A stretch of 39,442 nucleotides of DNA. Origin: Opitutaceae bacterium. Its GTDB lineage: Bacteria > Verrucomicrobiota > Verrucomicrobiia > Opitutales > Opitutaceae. How positions within the stretch are numbered: the stretch's first letter is position 1; each line of letters opens with the position of its first letter. Location: NCBI GenBank assembly GCA_016715765.1, contig JADJZJ010000024.1:1-39442 (forward strand), in the 5' to 3' direction. The notes below the pieces were generated by a model, which was not told the DNA's origin, made no database searches, and saw only the letters and a list, made by a program, of their open reading frames with translations. Shown here piece after piece: positions 27,027 through 34,887 of the stretch. The position numbers and the translations under genes were made by a program.

Positions 27027-28484
27027 ATGTCGTACCCCACCCTGCGGCTGATCGGATTATTCCTTGCGTCCGTTCTTTCCGCGACCGCCACAGCACCCGA
27101 TCCCATCGCCGGCCTTTGGACCGGCGTCGTGTCCGGGCCCCAGGGCGCGACCGAACTGACGCTCCAGTTGGCGCGCACCGACACCGGAAAGTTCGACGTC
27201 ACCGTGCACATGCCGCGCATGCACACCTATGGTTTCACGTTTCGCGATGCGGGGGAACTTGCGGACGGGCGCTTCACCTTCGCCCCGCTCGCCGTGCAAC
27301 TGGCCCTCTCCGGTGAATCGTTGGTCGGCAATTTCGGTCCGGGCCGCTTGCCGGTTAAACTGCACCGCGGCGGTGAACCCACCCCCGAGCCGCCGGATCC
27401 GGTATACCCCGACGCCCCCTCCCCGCGCTGGACTTACTCCCTGGGTGCGCCCACCTGGGCCGCGCCGGTGGCGGAGGGCGGGGTGGTTTATGTGGGCGCA
27501 AATGACGGCCGGTTCCACGCCGTGCACACCGCCGACGGCACGGCCCTCTGGGTCTGGTCCGGCGCGCACCGCATCGACGGCCGGGCGGTCATCGCCGGTG
27601 ACGCCGTGCTCTTCGTAGACGGACAGGCCGGTCTGGTGTGCCTGGCGCGGGCGGATGGCGCGCTGCGCTGGCGGTTGCCGCTGCACGACGCTGAAATCGC
27701 CGGCGGGCCGCCATTGGAAAATCCCACCTTCAACCGCCGCACCGCGACCCCGCTGGTCGTGGAGGGGACGGTTTACTGCGGCTCAAGCGACGGCGGGCTG
27801 TATGCCGTGGACCTCGCCTCGGGACGCAAACTCTGGCGGTACGAGGCCGGGTCGCCGGTCTTCTCGGGTGTCGCGGAAATCGAACCCGGTATCCTCGCCT
27901 TCGGCTGCATGAACGGCGCGGTCGTTCTGCTCGATCGGCATTCGCGAACGGCAGTGGCCCGCTATCAGACCGGCGGCGGGGTCGTCACCACGCCGGTCTT
28001 GGCCGGCGGCAACCTCATCGTCGGCAGTCGCGATTATCTGCTCCACGCGTTCAATCGCGCCGACGGACGCGTGGCGTGGCAATTTTCATATTGGTTTTCG
28101 TGGGTGGAATCGACGCCGCGGCTGCATGAGGGACTGATATACGTCGGGGCTTCCGACTACCGGCGCGTCTCGGCCTTCGATCCCGTCACCGGTCGTGAAC
28201 AGTGGGCCACGGACGTCCGCGGTCTGTGCTGGGGCACGCCGGCCGTGACCAACGACACGGTGTACATCGGCACGGTCGCACAGAATCTTCCCGGCACGGT
28301 CATCCGGCACACCGGGGGTGTCATGGCCCTCGACCGCCGCACCGGTCAGGTCATATGGCAGTATCGTTCGCCGCTGCCGTCCGCGCCTGGCTTCGGCGGC
28401 TGCGCGGGCTCGCTGGCGCTGGCGGATGGGTGCGTCATCGGGGCGGGTTTTGACGGGCGGTTGCTCGCTTGGCCGGTGCCGTAA
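27027..28484 (+). CDS. PQQ-like beta-propeller repeat protein, secreted
   Basis: A 485-residue protein with a signal peptide (MSYPTLRLIGLFLASVLSAT). After an N-terminal beta domain of about 100 residues come about seven to eight propeller repeats of the PQQ/BamB type, each with a pattern like VYVGANDGRFHAVHTADGTA then LW. Clear examples are VYCGSSDGGLYAVDLASGRK, LIVGSRDYLLHAFNRADGR, IYVGASDYRRVSAFDPVTGR and GVMALDRRTGQVIWQY. No PQQ-binding or dehydrogenase-specific residues are recognised, so a structural or binding role is more likely than quinoprotein activity. It lies upstream of a DUF502 gene in the same direction, about 170 bp apart. Confidence 0.85.
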   Translation: MSYPTLRLIGLFLASVLSATATAPDPIAGLWTGVVSGPQGATELTLQLARTDTGKFDVTVHMPRMHTYGFTFRDAGELADGRFTFAPLAVQLALSGESLVGNFGPGRLPVKLHRGGEPTPEPPDPVYPDAPSPRWTYSLGAPTWAAPVAEGGVVYVGANDGRFHAVHTADGTALWVWSGAHRIDGRAVIAGDAVLFVDGQAGLVCLARADGALRWRLPLHDAEIAGGPPLENPTFNRRTATPLVVEGTVYCGSSDGGLYAVDLASGRKLWRYEAGSPVFSGVAEIEPGILAFGCMNGAVVLLDRHSRTAVARYQTGGGVVTTPVLAGGNLIVGSRDYLLHAFNRADGRVAWQFSYWFSWVESTPRLHEGLIYVGASDYRRVSAFDPVTGREQWATDVRGLCWGTPAVTNDTVYIGTVAQNLPGTVIRHTGGVMALDRRTGQVIWQYRSPLPSAPGFGGCAGSLALADGCVIGAGFDGRLLAWPVP

Positions 28485-28657
28485 GCCCTTGTTTGGCCGG
28501 TTGCCTGCGCAGGCGCGATCCCGCCCGTCGCCGAGGAAGGCCACCGGCAGGAGCCGCCGCCGGAATGCCTGCAACCCTCGGCCGCGAACGAGGTCAGTGC
28601 ATGTCATCCTGCCAACTGTGCGCATCCGCACCTTGGATAGCACCAACCCCCGCCACC

Positions 28658-29260
28658 ATGAACTCAGAACGCCCCCACTCCTCCGTTTCCATGCGCCGCC
28701 TGTTGCGCTATTTCTGGCACGGCATCTTCATCATCGCGCCGATCCTCCTCACGGTCGTGACGCTGTACTGGGTGTTCGAAAAGGTGGACGGCATCCTGCG
28801 CCCCTACGTGAGATTTCCCGGGGTCGGATTCGTCCTCGTTCTGGCCACCATCGTGCTGGTCGGCTGGGTTTCGTCCTTTTTCCTCATGCGGCGGGTCATG
28901 ACGGTGCTGGACGGCTGGCTCGACCAGACCCCGGGCGTGAGCTTCATCTATTCCTCGCTGCGTGATTTCTTCGAGGCGTTCATCGGCAACAAGCGGCGGT
29001 TCAACCACGCCGTGCTGGTCAATGTGATGGCCGATGACGTCTGGCTGCTCGGATTTCTCACCCGCGAGGATCTCAGCAACTTTAATCTCGGGGCCGATTT
29101 TGTCGCCGTTTACGTGCCGCAGAATCCTACAATGGCGGGCCAGCTTTACCTGGTCAAACGCGGGCGCGTGCGGCCCATCGAGCATCTGGCCTCCAGCGAC
29201 GTGATGAAATACGCCCTGACCGGGGGTGCGGTGGAAATCGCCGAAGCCAAGACCCGCTGA
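28658..29260 (+). CDS. DUF502 family membrane protein
   Basis: A 200-residue protein from ATG 28658. Two hydrophobic helices lie at about residues 19-42 (FWHGIFIIAPILLTVVTLYW) and 58-77 (FVLVLATIVLVGWVSSFFL). They are followed by the conserved DUF502 segment (PGVSFIYSSLRDFFEAFIGN) and a soluble domain with FVAVYVPQNPTMAGQLYLV. DUF502 proteins are widespread in bacteria and plants (COV-like); their biochemical role is not established. ATG 28691 is an alternative start that would remove 11 polar residues. Confidence 0.87.
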   Translation: MNSERPHSSVSMRRLLRYFWHGIFIIAPILLTVVTLYWVFEKVDGILRPYVRFPGVGFVLVLATIVLVGWVSSFFLMRRVMTVLDGWLDQTPGVSFIYSSLRDFFEAFIGNKRRFNHAVLVNVMADDVWLLGFLTREDLSNFNLGADFVAVYVPQNPTMAGQLYLVKRGRVRPIEHLASSDVMKYALTGGAVEIAEAKTR

Positions 29261-29418
29261 CCGCGTGGTCGGAGCAGTGCCTCCGCGGGTGGGTCATATG
29301 CGCCTCGGGCCATAGCCCGTCGCCGCCGGCTGCACGTCTCTATCCATGTGCACGCTTCCTGGCGTGATTTTCTTCGCGCCGGCACCGGACTCCGTGCATT
29401 GCTAGGGTTTTATCCATC

Positions 29419-31362
29419 ATGAACACCTCTGTCGCCCCCGCCTCCCCAACCCGCGGCCTGCTGTTTGACGCGGAAGAATTGCCGCGCATTCGCGCCACCC
29501 TCCAGCGGCCCGAGTTTGCGCTCTACTGGAACAATGCGCTGGGCGCCGACCTCGCCGCCGATGAGCGCTTCCTGCGCACGGAACTCAACCTGAAGAATGT
29601 CAACACCGACCTCGGCCGCGCCGCCAGCATTCTGCAGCGCTGCGCCTTCATCCATGTGATCGCCCCCGATCCCCGCCAGGTGGCCCTCGCGCGGCTCGCG
29701 CTGGGCCGCATCCTCGAATTTCCGCGCTGGGACTGGTTCCTTGAGGCCGGTCGACACACCGTCGGCATCATGCGCAACGGCACCACCAGCATCGCCGTGG
29801 TGCTGGCCGCCGACTGGCTCGCCGCGGAATTCACCGCCGCCGAGCACGCCGCCATCGCCAAATTCGTCGCCACCGAGTCCGGCCCCGCCGCCGAGTGCGC
29901 CGTCTTCGGCATGAACCACCACGACAAGGTCGTGGGCTGGAGCATGAACGACGAATACACCGGCTTCACCAAGGTCGATGTCAGCCGCTGGCCGTCCATC
30001 CTCGACGTCAACAACCTCCGCATCATCGCCACCTCCGGCCTCGCCGCCGCCGCCGCGCTCCTGGCGGGCCGCGACCCGCGTGCCGCGCACTGGGCGGCGA
30101 TGGCGCGCGACAGCCTGAAGCTCTTTGTCTCCCGCCTGCCGGCCGACGGCGCCTTCCCCGAGGGCCCCGACTACTGGCATTTCACGTTCAACTATTTCGC
30201 CGTCTCCGCCGACCTCCTGCGGCGCCGCTGCGGCATCGACGTGCGCGACGCCGCCGACTTCCCGGCCATGGCGCGCTACGTCCTGATGGTCACGCAGCCG
30301 ACCCGCGACATTCCCACCGGCTGCCTCAACCTCGGCGACGCCTACATGACCAGCGGCGCCGAGCCCCTCGCCTGGATCGGACGCAACTTCCGCGACGGCA
30401 CCGCCAACCATCTGGTGCTCCAGCCCGGCACGGTCCGCGACATCCCGAATTCCTCCTGGGCCGCCATCTGGTTTGATCCGACCGTCCCCGCCCGGCGCAG
30501 CCCCGACATGCCCTTGGACCGGGTCATCTATCCCGGCATCGCCATTTCGCGCACGGGTTGGACCGCCAACGACTCCGTCCTCTCCCTGCGCAGCGGCGAG
30601 CCCGAGAACCACGAGCACGCCGACCGCAACAGCCTCATCTTTGCCGCGCACGGCGACCGCCTGTTGCACGATCCGCTCAAGGCCAACTATTCCCCCCACG
30701 ACCCGAAGTGGCTCCTCCGCCTCACCGCCGCGCACACCGCGGTCCTGATCGACGGCCGCGGGCACCAGTACCACAACGGCGAGGAGGGCACCAATGCCTC
30801 CAAGGCCTGCGCCCACCTCACCGATCATCGCGTGGGCCCCGATTGGATGTCCGCCGTGAGCGACGCCATTCCCGCCTACGCGCTCACCGGCCTGCCGGTG
30901 CGCCAGGTGCAGCGCACCGTGATTTTCCTCAAGCCCGACGTGCTCATCGTCTGCGACGAGGTCCGCCTCGACCAGGCGCTGTCCGTGCAGACCCGCTGGC
31001 AGGCCGTCAACGAGGACGGCCGCGGGGCCGTCACCACTGATGGCTGCACTTTCACCATCACCCGGCCGCACGCCACGCTCCGGGCCGTGTCCGCCGGAAA
31101 TGCGGGTTGCACCGTCACGGCCGATCGCTTGCCGCTGCCGGCGGAAGGCGGCAGCTATCCCTTCGCCGCCGTCACCTCCGCCCCGGCCACCGCGCATTGC
31201 CTCGTCACGGTCTGCACGGCCGCTCCCGCCGGCGAGACCCATGGCTCGATCGCCTTGGAAAAATCCGGTGAAACCTGGCAAATCACCGGCACCCACCGCG
31301 GCCGTTCCGTCCGCGTCACGATCAAGCCGGTCGCCAACAGTTCACCGGTCGTGACATTGTGA
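29419..31362 (+). CDS. Heparinase II/III family protein without signal peptide
   Basis: A 647-residue protein from ATG 29419. An alpha-helical N-terminal half (about 1-330) is followed by a beta-sandwich domain with the family signature ENHEHADRNSLIFAAHGDRL from about residue 396 (His398, His400). MNHHDKVVGWSMNDEY near residue 170 holds conserved polar residues of the catalytic cleft. Unlike the enzyme at 1766, no signal peptide is seen, which suggests cytoplasmic action on imported oligosaccharides, as for oligo-alginate or heparin-type lyases. The substrate is unknown. It is followed by a repeat and then by a thioredoxin-like gene. Confidence 0.85.
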   Translation: MNTSVAPASPTRGLLFDAEELPRIRATLQRPEFALYWNNALGADLAADERFLRTELNLKNVNTDLGRAASILQRCAFIHVIAPDPRQVALARLALGRILEFPRWDWFLEAGRHTVGIMRNGTTSIAVVLAADWLAAEFTAAEHAAIAKFVATESGPAAECAVFGMNHHDKVVGWSMNDEYTGFTKVDVSRWPSILDVNNLRIIATSGLAAAAALLAGRDPRAAHWAAMARDSLKLFVSRLPADGAFPEGPDYWHFTFNYFAVSADLLRRRCGIDVRDAADFPAMARYVLMVTQPTRDIPTGCLNLGDAYMTSGAEPLAWIGRNFRDGTANHLVLQPGTVRDIPNSSWAAIWFDPTVPARRSPDMPLDRVIYPGIAISRTGWTANDSVLSLRSGEPENHEHADRNSLIFAAHGDRLLHDPLKANYSPHDPKWLLRLTAAHTAVLIDGRGHQYHNGEEGTNASKACAHLTDHRVGPDWMSAVSDAIPAYALTGLPVRQVQRTVIFLKPDVLIVCDEVRLDQALSVQTRWQAVNEDGRGAVTTDGCTFTITRPHATLRAVSAGNAGCTVTADRLPLPAEGGSYPFAAVTSAPATAHCLVTVCTAAPAGETHGSIALEKSGETWQITGTHRGRSVRVTIKPVANSSPVVTL

Positions 31363-31365
31363 ACA

Positions 31366-31452
31366 GCAAGTAGGGCAGGTCTGTGACCTGCCCTCGCACG
31401 CCTCACCGCGGATGGAGCGCCAAATGGCGGGTCGGAGACCCGCCCTACTTGC
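31366..31452. repeat. GTAGGGC-family element with two unlike hairpins
   Basis: The outer ends GCAAGTAGGG and CCCTACTTGC are perfect complements. The left half holds AGGGCAGGT...ACCTGCCCT and the right half holds GGCGGGT...ACCCGCC. It lies just after the heparinase-like gene. Confidence 0.8.
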
Positions 31453-31538
31453 GGCCCAACTCCGGCCGTCCCGGCCAAACCTGAGTTGCGAATTCCCAGC
31501 CCTCAACTAGCTTGGGGTTCTTACCCATCTTCCCCCCC

Positions 31539-31967
31539 ATGAAACGTCTATCCCAACTCGGTGCGCTCGCCCTCGCGACGCTCGTTCTTCACGTCCAGCC
31601 CCTGCTGGCCCAAACCCGCGCCAAAGCCGCCGCGCCCGAGCGCATTGCCTTCGGCCAGGAGGTCAATCTCGCCGATTATCTCGTGCCCGGGAAAACCGTG
31701 GTGTTCGATTTCACCAGTGAGTTCTGCCCGCCCTGTCGCGCCATTTCCCCGCATCTCGACAAGCTCCACGCCAAGCGCGACGACGTCGTGGTCGTGAAGG
31801 TGGACATCAATCGTCCCGATGTGCGCGGCATCGACTGGGGCTCCCCCGTCGCCAAGCAATACGGCATGCAAAGCATCCCTCACTTCAAGGTCTTCGGCCC
31901 CGACGGCAAACTCCAGGCCGAGGGCAAACCGGCGCGCACCCTGGTGACCGGCTGGTTTGAGGAATAA
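31539..31967 (+). CDS. Thioredoxin-like periplasmic protein
   Basis: A 142-residue protein from ATG 31539 (MKRLSQLGALALATLVLHVQ), which starts a signal peptide ending near LLAQT; a TTG at 31512 is less likely. The thioredoxin fold is recognised from VVFDFTSEFCPPCRAISPHL with redox pair Cys63/Cys66 (CPPC), the VKVDINRPD strand and the cis-proline loop MQSIPHFKVFGPDGK. It probably acts as a disulfide oxidoreductase in the periplasm. The CPPC dipeptide is seen in TlpA/CcmG-like and thioredoxin-fold variants. A terminator follows, so it is likely monocistronic. Confidence 0.88.
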   Translation: MKRLSQLGALALATLVLHVQPLLAQTRAKAAAPERIAFGQEVNLADYLVPGKTVVFDFTSEFCPPCRAISPHLDKLHAKRDDVVVVKVDINRPDVRGIDWGSPVAKQYGMQSIPHFKVFGPDGKLQAEGKPARTLVTGWFEE

Positions 31968-31991
31968 CCCCTTCGCCCGTCACACGGCATG

Positions 31992-32023
31992 AAAACGCCA
32001 CCGGCTGCCCGGTGGCGTTTTTT
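31992..32023 (+). terminator. Rho-independent terminator after thioredoxin-like gene
   Basis: Stem AACGCCACCGG, loop CTGC, complement CCGGTGGCGTT, then six T. A short A-run on the left side may also let it serve the convergent gene on the minus strand. Confidence 0.92.
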
Positions 32024-32054
32024 ATGACCCAAGGCACCCGTCAGGGCGCCTTCC

Positions 32055-32420
32055 TCAATCCCTGCCGGTGGCGCCGGTCACTTCGACCCTCACCGCCACC
32101 AGGCTGCCGGCCGCGCCCTTCGCGGCGGTCACGCGAACGGTGTCGCCCGTATTGACGTCGGCCAGGGTCGCCGGCGCACCGTCCTTGGTGTAGGTGGTCA
32201 TGTCCGAGATCAGGACGGTCTGCCCGTCGACGCTGAGGCTCTTGTCGCTCTTTGCGTCCACACGGCCGGCCACCACGGTTTCGGATTCATCCGCGGCTGC
32301 GGCTGTCGCGGCGGTCACACCCGCGAGGGGTGATGCCGCCAGTGCGGCCGGCAGGGCCAGTGCACCGAGGACAAGGAAGCCGGAGAGGAGGAGGAGTTTG
32401 GGTTTATTTTGTGTTTTCAT
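32055..32420 (-). CDS. Small secreted beta-rich protein (DUF5666-like)
   Basis: A 121-residue protein from ATG 32420. The signal peptide is KPKLLLLSGFLVLGALALPA, followed by an Ala-rich linker and a small beta domain (ETVVAGRVDAKSDKSLSVDG, TTYTKDGAPATLADVNTGDT, VRVTAAKG). The pattern of a short OB-like fold binding domain resembles DUF5666 proteins, but the match is by eye. Likely periplasmic. It converges on the thioredoxin-like gene across the terminator at 31992. Confidence 0.7.
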   Translation of the reverse strand: MKTQNKPKLLLLSGFLVLGALALPAALAASPLAGVTAATAAAADESETVVAGRVDAKSDKSLSVDGQTVLISDMTTYTKDGAPATLADVNTGDTVRVTAAKGAAGSLVAVRVEVTGATGRD

Positions 32421-32773
32421 AACGGAATATGCTTTGCACGGCGCGTGCCATCGGCCGTCCGTTCGCCAAGTCCTTGATGGTCAGACGCGGTTCCTTTCGG
32501 GTGCGCCTATCGTCAGGCATCCCGCCCGGTTTGGTCGGGGATAAACATGCATCTCACCCGATTCCCGTCTGTCTCTTCGACCTGCAGGGCTGTACCTTGG
32601 TGCAGCCTTATCATGCTTCGAAATCAGGGCGACAATCGCGGCTGGACCAATGCGCGATAGGCGCACAGGGGCTCGCTCGCCTTTGGCGAGTCCAGCCCTA
32701 CATCGATCATCGCCCGCCAGCAGTCTCATACCTAAAATGACCTGAACTTTATCTGGTAAGATATTGTACCTTC
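32421..32773. repeat. Gap with GGCTGGAC...GTCCAGCC inverted repeat
   Basis: The 350-base gap between divergent genes holds an inverted repeat from about 32640 to 32701 (GGCTGGAC against GTCCAGCC). It includes GGGGCTCGCTCGCCTTTGGC and ends CAGCCCTAC, probably a relative of the GTAGGGC family. A second, weaker stem (GGCTGTACC...GGTGCAGCC) is at about 32588. The promoters of both flanking genes must be here, but no clear boxes are seen. No gene is seen. Confidence 0.6.
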
Positions 32774-33451
32774 ATGTCTGCCCGCTCCCAACCGCCCCGC
32801 GTTAAAATCTGCTGCATCAAAAGCGTCGCCGAAGCTCGCACCGCCCTCGCCCATGGCGCGGCCGCGCTGGGCCTGGTCTCACACATGCCGAGTGGACCCG
32901 GGATCATCACCGAGACCCTTATCGCCGAGATCGCGGCCTCCGTCCCGCCCGGCACCGCCACGTTTCTCCTCACCTCACTGACCGACACCGCTGCGATCAT
33001 CGCCCAGCACCGGCGCTGCCGCACCACGACCATCCAGCTGGTTGACGCCCTGAAGCACGGCACGCATGCCGACCTGCGCCGCGCCCTGCCCGGCGTGCAA
33101 CTCGTGCAGGTCATCCATGTCACCGGCGAGTCCGCCATCGCCGAAGCCGCCGCCGCCGCGCCCCAGGTGGATTTCATTTTGCTCGATTCCGGCAATCCCG
33201 GCCTCGCGGTGAAGGAACTCGGCGGCACGGGCCGCACGCACAACTGGGCCGTGTCGCGCCGCATCGTCGAGACCTGCGGCCGGCCGGTGTTTCTCGCCGG
33301 CGGTCTGCGCCCCGACAATCTCGCCGCCGCCCACGCCCAGGTCGGCCCCTACGGTTTCGATCTCTGCAACAGCGTCCGCACCAACGACGTCCTCGACGAA
33401 ACCAAGCTCGCCGCCTTCTTCGCCGCCGTGCGGGCATTGGGACCGTATTGA
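32774..33451 (+). CDS. TrpF-like phosphoribosylanthranilate isomerase paralogue
   Basis: A 225-residue (beta-alpha)8 barrel protein. The TrpF N-terminal motif VKICGIT appears as VKICCIK, with the catalytic Cys at 13. The general acid Asp is present in ILLDS (Asp138), followed by GGTGRTHNW and the phosphate-binding loop FLAGGL. The usual C-terminal VDVSSGVE is replaced by FDLCNSVRT with DETKLAAFF. Catalytic residues are therefore kept, but the last phosphate-binding segment is changed, and no trp genes are nearby. It may be a second TrpF with housekeeping function or an isomerase for another phosphosugar amine. Confidence 0.8.
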   Translation: MSARSQPPRVKICCIKSVAEARTALAHGAAALGLVSHMPSGPGIITETLIAEIAASVPPGTATFLLTSLTDTAAIIAQHRRCRTTTIQLVDALKHGTHADLRRALPGVQLVQVIHVTGESAIAEAAAAAPQVDFILLDSGNPGLAVKELGGTGRTHNWAVSRRIVETCGRPVFLAGGLRPDNLAAAHAQVGPYGFDLCNSVRTNDVLDETKLAAFFAAVRALGPY

Positions 33452-33510
33452 CCGGACATTTTCACAGGGCAGGACCCAGGCATTAGGAAAGCCTTCGCAT
33501 CCTTGCATGT

Positions 33511-33645
33511 TGTAGGGCGGGGTCTCCGAACCCCGCCTGCAACGGTAGGCAGCCCGCTTGCGGGCGCTCGCTTGGCCCGCGCACGCGTTTCGGGCGCGAG
33601 CAAGCTCGCTGCCTGCCGGTGCCATTCACACAGGCGGGGTTCGGA
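33511..33645. repeat. GTAGGGCGGGG element with a second palindrome nested inside
   Basis: The left arm (33511-33538) is identical to the left arm at 1689. The right arm is cut short after AGGCGGGGTTCGGA (33632-33645). Between them lies another palindrome, GGTAGGCAGC (33544) to GCTGCCTGCC (33608), with inner CCCGCTTGCGGGC. It lies upstream of the EamA transporter gene. Confidence 0.85.
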
Positions 33646-33705
33646 TCTGCCGCCTCACCGCTTCACCGCTCGACTGCACCGCGGGACTCCTCAATCTCGC
33701 GCCCA

Positions 33706-34584
33706 ATGCTCCGGCACTACCTGCTGCTTCTCCTGGGCGTGTTCACGTGCTCCACGGCCGTGATCCAGATCAAGGCCAGCCACACGCATCCCTTCGTGCT
33801 GGCCGCGCTGCGCCTGGGTATCGCCTCCCTGCTGCTGGCACCCCTGGCCTGGCGCGAGTACCGCACCCACCGCGGGGTCTATGACCGCGCTCACCTGCGC
33901 CGCACGTTTCTCCCCGCCGTCGTGCTCGCGCTGCATTTTCTCACCTGGTCCTACGGCGCCCGGCTGACCCTCGCCGCGCAGGCCAGCCTGGTGGTCAACC
34001 TCGCGCCCGCCGCCATTCCGTTCTTCCTCCACTGGATCGTCGGCGAGCGCATCAACCGCGTCGAAATCCTCGGCACGCTCCTCGCCCTCGCCGGCGTGGT
34101 GGTGCTGAGCGTGCGCGACGCCCTCGACGGCGGCGGCGATGTCTGGGGCAACGTCGTCTGCTTCGGCTCCATGCTGCTGTTCGCGTGGTACCTCGCGCTC
34201 GGACGCAGGAACCGCGACTTTCCCTCGCTCTGGCTCTACGTCGTGCCGGTCTACGCGCAGGCGGCCGTGCTCTGCCTCATCGCCGCCCTGCCCTGGGTCG
34301 GCACGTTTGAAACTGACAACGCGCGCGAATGGCTGCTCATGCTCGGCCTTGCCGTGCTGCCGACCATCTTCGGCCATTCGCTCCTGAACGCCAGCATGCG
34401 TCATCTCCGCGGCCAGGTGGTCAGCCTCTGGAACGTCGGCCAGTTCATCTTCGCCGGCTTCATGGCGTTCTTCCTCTTCGGCGAATCGCCCGCCCCGACC
34501 TTCTACTTCGCCAGCCTGCTCGTGGTCGCCGGCGTCACCACCGTCGTCTTCGCCGCCCCGACCCCGCCCCCGCGATTAAGATAG
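33706..34584 (+). CDS. EamA/DMT family transporter
   Basis: A 292-residue inner-membrane protein from ATG 33706; the frame is open upstream, but only through repeat DNA. About ten hydrophobic helices are arranged as two EamA repeats: first half LLLLLGVFTCSTAVIQIKA to LLALAGVVVLSV, second half GNVVCFGSMLLFAWYLALGR to LLVVAGVTTVVFA. DMT proteins export or exchange small metabolites such as amino acids or nucleotide precursors; the substrate is not predictable. It is followed by a full repeat element. Confidence 0.88.
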   Translation: MLRHYLLLLLGVFTCSTAVIQIKASHTHPFVLAALRLGIASLLLAPLAWREYRTHRGVYDRAHLRRTFLPAVVLALHFLTWSYGARLTLAAQASLVVNLAPAAIPFFLHWIVGERINRVEILGTLLALAGVVVLSVRDALDGGGDVWGNVVCFGSMLLFAWYLALGRRNRDFPSLWLYVVPVYAQAAVLCLIAALPWVGTFETDNAREWLLMLGLAVLPTIFGHSLLNASMRHLRGQVVSLWNVGQFIFAGFMAFFLFGESPAPTFYFASLLVVAGVTTVVFAAPTPPPRLR

Positions 34585-34595
34585 GCGACAGATTT

Positions 34596-34826
34596 TTTTA
34601 ACCACGGATTACACGGATGGCACGGATTGGGTCGAACCAATGATGGCCACAAGAGGCTCAGAAAGCACATAAGGACCAAACCGGTTGAACAGGAGGGAGC
34701 AGAGAGAACAGAGGAATGCATTCAGATCTCTGCTCTCTCCTGCAGAATGGATCGATCCCTTCTGAGTCTTTTGTGCCTTCTGTGGCCATCGATTGATTCG
34801 GCATCCGTGTAATCCGTGGTTAAAAA
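34596..34826. repeat. CACGGAT-family triple-nested palindrome, copy E (best preserved)
   Basis: Three concentric inverted pairs. Outer: TTAACCACGGATTACACGGA against TCCGTGTAATCCGTGGTTAA. Middle: ATGGCCACAAGAGGCTCAGA against CTTTTGTGCCTTCTGTGGCC plus an upstream TTCTGAGT. Inner: ACAGGAGGGAGCAGAGAGAA against TCTCTGCTCTCTCCTGCAG. The T and A runs at the ends (TTTTTTTAACC, GGTTAAAAA) make the whole unit palindromic. It fills the gap before the first beta-helix gene. Confidence 0.92.
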
Positions 34827-34887
34827 CCTCCGGTTCGTTTTTCCTTCGCCTCCCCAGCCACTCCCCTTTTCGCTCCGCTTGCTCCCC

